Of a stretch of 64,000 nucleotides of DNA, positions 60,600-64,000 are shown one piece after another. The translations under genes were made by a program, and so were the position numbers. Position 1 is the stretch's first letter, and the number at the start of each line of letters is the position of its first letter. Source of the DNA: Phycisphaerales bacterium PN19_bin_20 (GTDB lineage: Bacteria > Planctomycetota > Phycisphaerae > Phycisphaerales > UBA1924); the NCBI GenBank assembly GCA_021173225.1, contig JAJOLK010000003.1:100436-164435 (forward strand), given 5' to 3'. The notes below the pieces were generated by a model that was given only the letters and a program-made list of their open reading frames with translations, had not been told where the DNA came from and did not search any database.

Positions 60600-62603
60600 T
60601 TACGCGCGCGCGAGGGCGCTGATAGCTGCGTCGTGGGCCTTGTGGTAGTGAACGGCGAGGTTGGACCAGTCAAAGAGCCATGAGTGGGCCTCAACCTGGT
60701 TGCGCATCGCGATGCGTTCGCGCCGGTCCATCTTGCAGAAGTCGAGCATATGCTGTGACATCTCGGCGGCGGCGTCGCCAAAGCTCTTGCCGCGGCGGTG
60801 AACGGTCCAGAGCCCGGCGCCTTGCTTCCAGTGCAGCTGGCGTGAGACGTACGAGCCGAAGCCGGCGAGGTCGCTGGTGATCGCGGGGACGCCCATCGCA
60901 ATGGCCTCCAGCGGCGTGTAGCCCCAGGGCTCGTAAGCGCTCGGAAAGACGCCGAGGTGGCAGCCGCGGACGAAGTCGTCGTACTCCATGCCCCAAAGCG
61001 GGTTGGTGGGGCTGATGAAGTCTGGGTGGTAGACGACCTTGACGGGGTCGTCCTTGCGGTTGAACAGCCAGACGTTCTGGATCTGGGTGACCACGGGGTC
61101 GTCGCCGTCGATCATGTGTGTGGTGACCAGCGGCAGGCGGTCAACGCGCATGGCCTGCTGTGTGCGGCGGTAGCGCAGGACCCAGTACTCTTCGACGAGC
61201 TTGTCAAGGTCGACGCGTTGGCCGGTGGCGCCGATCTTAAAGAGCTTGTCGCCAAGCTGTGAGGTAATGTGGTCGCAAACGTCTCTGAACTCGTTGAGGA
61301 TGCCGCGCTGCTGCAGGACCCAGGGGTGCAGGCTGCGGGTGGGTCGTTTGGTGATGATGAAGAAGACGACGTTGATGCCGAGGCCTGCGGACTTGAGCTC
61401 GGAGTTGAGGCGTGCCATGGCCTCCAGCGAGAGGTCAAAGCCCTTGTTTCGCGGCTCATAGCGCCCGCTGGTGAAGAAGTAGAGGGTGCGGTCAAGGTCC
61501 ATCGCGTAGCTTGGGAAGAAGTGACCCATGACAAAGCGGTGGATCTTCTCCTTGAAGGTGGCGTGGAGGGTCTGGAACTCGTGCCCGACGTTGTAGCGCT
61601 GGATGTCGAGCCCGTTGGGGAGGATGAAGTCAGCCGGGCGGCCTAGCAGCGCGTCGCACTCTTCGGCCGTGATGTCACTGACAGTCGTCATCACGTGCGC
61701 GCCGTGGGCGCACGCACGCTCGATCTTGTGCTGCGCGTCGATGTTGTAGCGGACGCCCTCGGCGGCTTGGTCGATCGTGCCCCAGCTCAGCCGGTCGTAA
61801 AAGTCGTGCTCGTTGCTGGCCATGTAGCGGCCCAGCAGCGTCGCGTGGGTCTGGAAGACACAGGCGACCGGGAGGCGGTTGTGCCGCACCATCGGGATCG
61901 CCAGCCCGCCCATCCACTCATGAAAGTGGGCGATCACGGGCCCGCCGAGACCGTGCGCGCCGGGGACGGCACCGGCGGGGCCGGCCTGCTCGGAGAGCTT
62001 GGTCAGCAGGCGCAGCACGGCGTCTGCAAAGCTGACCACCCCGTCCATGAGCCCGTCGCCGCTGGGCGTGGCGATGTGCTGGTCGGTCCAGAGGCGGTGC
62101 TTGATGCGTGCGGCGTGGTCGTCACCGAGCCAGTGGTTGATGAGGATCGCGCGTGGTCGGCCTGAGACCATCCACCGCCCGTGCTTGACGTCAAGCCCCT
62201 CTTTTCGGAGCGCGTCAACGGCGCGGCCAAGCGGGCCGGTGAGAGGTGTTTCTTCGAACTCAAGCGAGGCCTGCTGCGGGTTGTAGGGGCCGACGAGGCA
62301 GTAGCGTTCGCCCCAGCGTTCGACCATGCTGGGTGCTTTGGAGCGGAGGACCTGGAAGATGCCGCCGATGGGGTTGCAGACCTCCCACGCGACTTCGAGA
62401 AGCAGGCCGTTGGGTGCTGGTTTGATTTCCACGATGGGCTCGGGCGAGTGGGCGTTGGTGGTGGGTGGGGCGGCTTGGATTTCGGGGTCGGTGTGCTGTA
62501 GGGGCGCGATGTGTGGGGGTGCGATGTGTGGGGGTGCCGGTGGTGCCGTTGGCAGCGCGCTGGGTGGCAGTTTGGCGATAGGGCCGCGCTTGCTGCTGGG
62601 CAT
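60600..62603 (-). CDS. GT3-family glycogen synthase (eukaryote-like)
   Basis: Extends alpha-1,4-glucan chains, probably from UDP-glucose. The 667-residue product resembles eukaryotic GSY-type (GT3) rather than bacterial GlgA (GT5) enzymes: LLEVAWEVCNPIGGIFQVLRSKAP near residue 70-93, HFHEWMGG, FQTHATLLGRYMASN, TTVSDITAEEC, LPNGLDIQRYN, YFFTSGRYEPRNKGFDL, and the active-site block PSAYEPWGYTPLEA followed by MGVPAITSDLAGFG. The first 55 residues are a Pro/His/Ala-rich extension with a 15-bp tandem repeat (HIAPP units). The start follows TACACT by seven bases. It lies 21 bases after the upstream kinase-like gene. Confidence 0.92.
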   Translation of the reverse strand: MPSSKRGPIAKLPPSALPTAPPAPPHIAPPHIAPLQHTDPEIQAAPPTTNAHSPEPIVEIKPAPNGLLLEVAWEVCNPIGGIFQVLRSKAPSMVERWGERYCLVGPYNPQQASLEFEETPLTGPLGRAVDALRKEGLDVKHGRWMVSGRPRAILINHWLGDDHAARIKHRLWTDQHIATPSGDGLMDGVVSFADAVLRLLTKLSEQAGPAGAVPGAHGLGGPVIAHFHEWMGGLAIPMVRHNRLPVACVFQTHATLLGRYMASNEHDFYDRLSWGTIDQAAEGVRYNIDAQHKIERACAHGAHVMTTVSDITAEECDALLGRPADFILPNGLDIQRYNVGHEFQTLHATFKEKIHRFVMGHFFPSYAMDLDRTLYFFTSGRYEPRNKGFDLSLEAMARLNSELKSAGLGINVVFFIITKRPTRSLHPWVLQQRGILNEFRDVCDHITSQLGDKLFKIGATGQRVDLDKLVEEYWVLRYRRTQQAMRVDRLPLVTTHMIDGDDPVVTQIQNVWLFNRKDDPVKVVYHPDFISPTNPLWGMEYDDFVRGCHLGVFPSAYEPWGYTPLEAIAMGVPAITSDLAGFGSYVSRQLHWKQGAGLWTVHRRGKSFGDAAAEMSQHMLDFCKMDRRERIAMRNQVEAHSWLFDWSNLAVHYHKAHDAAISALARA
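62501..62540 (-). repeat. 15-bp in-frame tandem repeat in the GT3 gene start
   Basis: Two full 15-bp units and a partial third begin at 62501, 62516 and 62531 on the plus strand. On the minus strand they encode Pro-Pro-His-Ile-Ala units in the N-terminal extension. Confidence 0.8.
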
Positions 62604-62610
62604 GGGGCAG

Positions 62611-62616
62611 AGTGTA
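62611..62616 (-). promoter_or_regulatory. -10-like TACACT box of the GT3 glycogen synthase gene
   Basis: TACACT on the minus strand lies seven bases before the ATG at 62603, within the 21-base gap after the upstream gene. Confidence 0.4.
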
Positions 62617-62624
62617 CCGGGAAG

Positions 62625-63551
62625 TCAGGGGCTGGTGGTGCTCGGCTGAGTGGGCGGCAGTGGGCTAACGCGCGGGGTGCCGCCGGTGCGGGCGAGATGG
62701 GCGGCGACATGCGCGGCGACCCGGTGCCAGAGGCGTTTGAAGCGGTGGCGGGGTGTGGGGTGGGTCGTATCGATGGCAGCGAGGTAGGCGTGCAGTGCGC
62801 GGGCAAGGAGTGTGCGGCGGATGGGCGTGCCGACGCCGTGGGGCTCGATGATCAGCGAGGCGAGCATGTGGACGGTGCGTTTGTTGGTGGCGCGGCGGAG
62901 GCCGACGGGGTCGATGATGGTTGGGCCGCGGGTAGGTGAGATGATCCAGTTGCTGGGCTTGGCATCGCGGTTGGCGATGCCGCAGGCGGTGAGGCGGGCA
63001 AGGGTGTGGCCGATGTCGGCGGCGAGCTGGTGCTGGGCGCGTGGGGGCATTGTGGGGGCGTGGGCGTGGGCGTGGGCGTGGCTGTGGGTGCGGGCGATGA
63101 GCTCCAGGAGCGTGGGCCCTTCGACATGCGCCATGACCAGCCAGGTAGCGGCGCCGGACTTGGTGGCGGGCGCGTGCTCAATGAGCAGGGCAAGGCACTG
63201 GGCGGTGGGGATGTTGGCAGGTGCGAGTGCCGCGGCGGCGCGCCAGTGGCGGTCAGCGCGCGAGAGCCCCAGGCGCGCGCGGAGGCGGGCGAGGGCGGAG
63301 GTAAGCGGCTCGCGCTTGAGGACGACGCGCTGATTGAGAAGAACGGTCGTCAGGACAAGGGCGGGGTTGTGGGCGGGGCCGTCGTGCTTGAGGGTGCGGA
63401 CGTGCGGGCCATCGAGGTCGATTGTGGCGATCGCCTCGGCCCAGGAGTTTGAGTTGGAGTTTGGGAGGGAGTCTGAATAAGAGTGTGGGTGGGCCTGGGC
63501 GTGAGCGCGGCGTGCGGTGATGTGCCGGGCTTGAGCCGCGCGGGCGGGCAT
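62625..63551 (-). CDS. LPS-kinase-like protein (Kdo/WaaP family)
   Basis: A 308-residue protein with a kinase-like core. VVLKREPL near residue 73-80 holds the likely nucleotide Lys, LVMAHVEGPTLLELI is the hinge, NRDAKPSNWII near 195-205 is the catalytic loop (HRD replaced by NRD) and IIDPVGLRR the metal-binding DFG-like segment. This fits the Kdo/WaaP group that phosphorylates heptose or Kdo in LPS cores; a general protein kinase-like role cannot be excluded. An HAHAHAHA stretch from a 6-bp repeat sits in the hinge region, and the N-terminus is Ser/Asn/His-rich. The start at 63551 follows TATCCT by six bases and diverges from the glycosyltransferase. Confidence 0.78.
   Translation of the reverse strand: MPARAAQARHITARRAHAQAHPHSYSDSLPNSNSNSWAEAIATIDLDGPHVRTLKHDGPAHNPALVLTTVLLNQRVVLKREPLTSALARLRARLGLSRADRHWRAAAALAPANIPTAQCLALLIEHAPATKSGAATWLVMAHVEGPTLLELIARTHSHAHAHAHAPTMPPRAQHQLAADIGHTLARLTACGIANRDAKPSNWIISPTRGPTIIDPVGLRRATNKRTVHMLASLIIEPHGVGTPIRRTLLARALHAYLAAIDTTHPTPRHRFKRLWHRVAAHVAAHLARTGGTPRVSPLPPTQPSTTSP
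63056..63079 (-). repeat. 6-bp tandem repeat in the LPS-kinase-like gene
   Basis: Four GGGCGT units on the plus strand (63056-63079) encode alternating His and Ala on the minus strand (part of the HAHAHAHA stretch). Confidence 0.85.
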
Positions 63552-63557
63552 GGGTCG

Positions 63558-63563
63558 AGGATA
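63558..63563 (-). promoter_or_regulatory. -10-like TATCCT box of the LPS-kinase-like gene
   Basis: TATCCT on the minus strand ends six bases before the ATG at 63551 with no Shine-Dalgarno sequence. Confidence 0.4.
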
Positions 63564-63570
63564 CGGGCGC

Positions 63571-63594
63571 GGGCGGGCGGGCGGGCGGGCGGGC
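63571..63594. repeat. (GGGC)6 tract in a divergent promoter
   Basis: Six perfect GGGC units lie between the divergent starts at 63551 and 63639, with further GGGC and GGGG runs around them. Four or more G-triplets spaced by one base could form a G-quadruplex on the plus strand. Confidence 0.9.
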
Positions 63595-63627
63595 GGACGG
63601 ACGCGGGCACGGGCGGGCGCGGGGATC

Positions 63628-63635
63628 TATATTCT
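63628..63635 (+). promoter_or_regulatory. -10-like TATATTCT box of the glycosyltransferase gene
   Basis: TATATT at 63628-63633 (or TATTCT at 63630-63635) ends three to five bases before the GTG at 63639. It stands out in an otherwise almost pure G/C context. Confidence 0.45.
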
Positions 63636-63638
63636 GTC

Positions 63639-64000
63639 GTGAGCGATGCTGATCGCAACTTGGCGGGTCCGCGGGGTGAGGGCGGTGCGCACGGTGTTGG
63701 CCAGCGCGCCGAGCCGTTGGACCTCTCGGTGGCGGTTGTGTGCAAGAACAACGCGGGGACCATCGGCCGGACGCTGGACTCGGTCGCAGGTTTGGCGGCG
63801 GAGATCGTGGCCGTGGACGGCGGCTCAACCGATGGGACGCTTGAGCTGCTCGAGCGGGCCGGGGCCCGGGTCGTGAGCTCGCCTTGGCTGGGGTTTGTGA
63901 AGACCAAGCAGTTAGCGATTGCGCGGTGTACGCGGGGCTGGGTGCTGCTGCTGGATTCTGACGAGAGCTTGGAGCCCACGCTGGCGGGCGGCGTCCGCGC
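63639..64000 (+). CDS. glycosyltransferase family 2 protein, N-terminal part
   Basis: The frame begins at a GTG and runs off the window after 120 codons. A 30-residue polar lead precedes the GT-A fold: LSVAVVCKNNAGTIGRTLDSV, then EIVAVDGGSTDGTLELLERAGARVV with the nucleotide-sugar Asp, WLGFVKTKQLAIARC and WVLLLDSDESLEP, whose DSDE is the DxD-like metal site. The pattern resembles LPS-core glycosyltransferases of the WaaE/KdtX type. With the divergent kinase-like gene this suggests an LPS-core locus continuing to the right. Confidence 0.85.
   Translation, partial: MSDADRNLAGPRGEGGAHGVGQRAEPLDLSVAVVCKNNAGTIGRTLDSVAGLAAEIVAVDGGSTDGTLELLERAGARVVSSPWLGFVKTKQLAIARCTRGWVLLLDSDESLEPTLAGGVR

Overview
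This is a GC-rich bacterial chromosome segment with a Gram-negative envelope: type VI and two-partner secretion genes, a LolA-like protein, lipoproteins, and an LPS-kinase-like gene beside a glycosyltransferase. A TIGR03790-type secreted protein with a dockerin-like tail, a eukaryote-like (GT3) glycogen synthase, a PRX-like secreted redoxin and a TPR/HExxH protein together suggest a planctomycete, probably Phycisphaerae-like. That placement is an inference from gene content. I saw no rRNA, tRNA, CRISPR array, prophage or insertion sequence.

Layout. 1-17 kb is mostly housekeeping and envelope genes: rpe, rsmD with a long disordered insertion, a UvrD-like helicase-nuclease, a lone GspF/PilC protein, a HEAT-repeat lipoprotein, ruvA, a mannose-1-phosphate guanylyltransferase, a GNAT acetyltransferase, ruvX, a LolA-like protein and a large TPR metallopeptidase. 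17.8-44 kb is one secretion island in which all genes point the same way: an unrecognised gene, tssK, tssL, tssM and tagF; then a complete two-partner secretion pair (tpsB and a 10-kb tpsA encoding 3349 residues); then tssA, tssB, tssC and hcp. A strong terminator and a sigma70-like promoter separate tpsA from tssA, and stem-loops follow tssC and hcp. tssE, tssF, tssG, tssH, tssI and tssJ are not in the window, although both flanks are ordinary genes, so this type VI locus is either split or incomplete.

44-64 kb returns to scattered metabolic and stress genes: sucD, a Fic protein with a palindromic operator-like promoter, a small-protein/dinB operon, two secreted proteins of unknown role, a queD-like gene overlapping ppk1, a phosphohexomutase, a redoxin, a divergent Hsp70, a nitroreductase, a GT3 glycogen synthase, an LPS-kinase-like protein and the start of a family 2 glycosyltransferase.

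Two themes cut across the window. First, many genes that begin transcription units have no Shine-Dalgarno sequence; instead a TANNNT hexamer lies about 5-10 bases before the start codon, as expected for leaderless mRNAs. Downstream genes in operons usually have a normal ribosome binding site. Second, short in-frame tandem repeats (6-15 bp) sit in N-termini, linkers and leaders of several unrelated genes. All functional calls rest on motifs read by eye; no database search was run.
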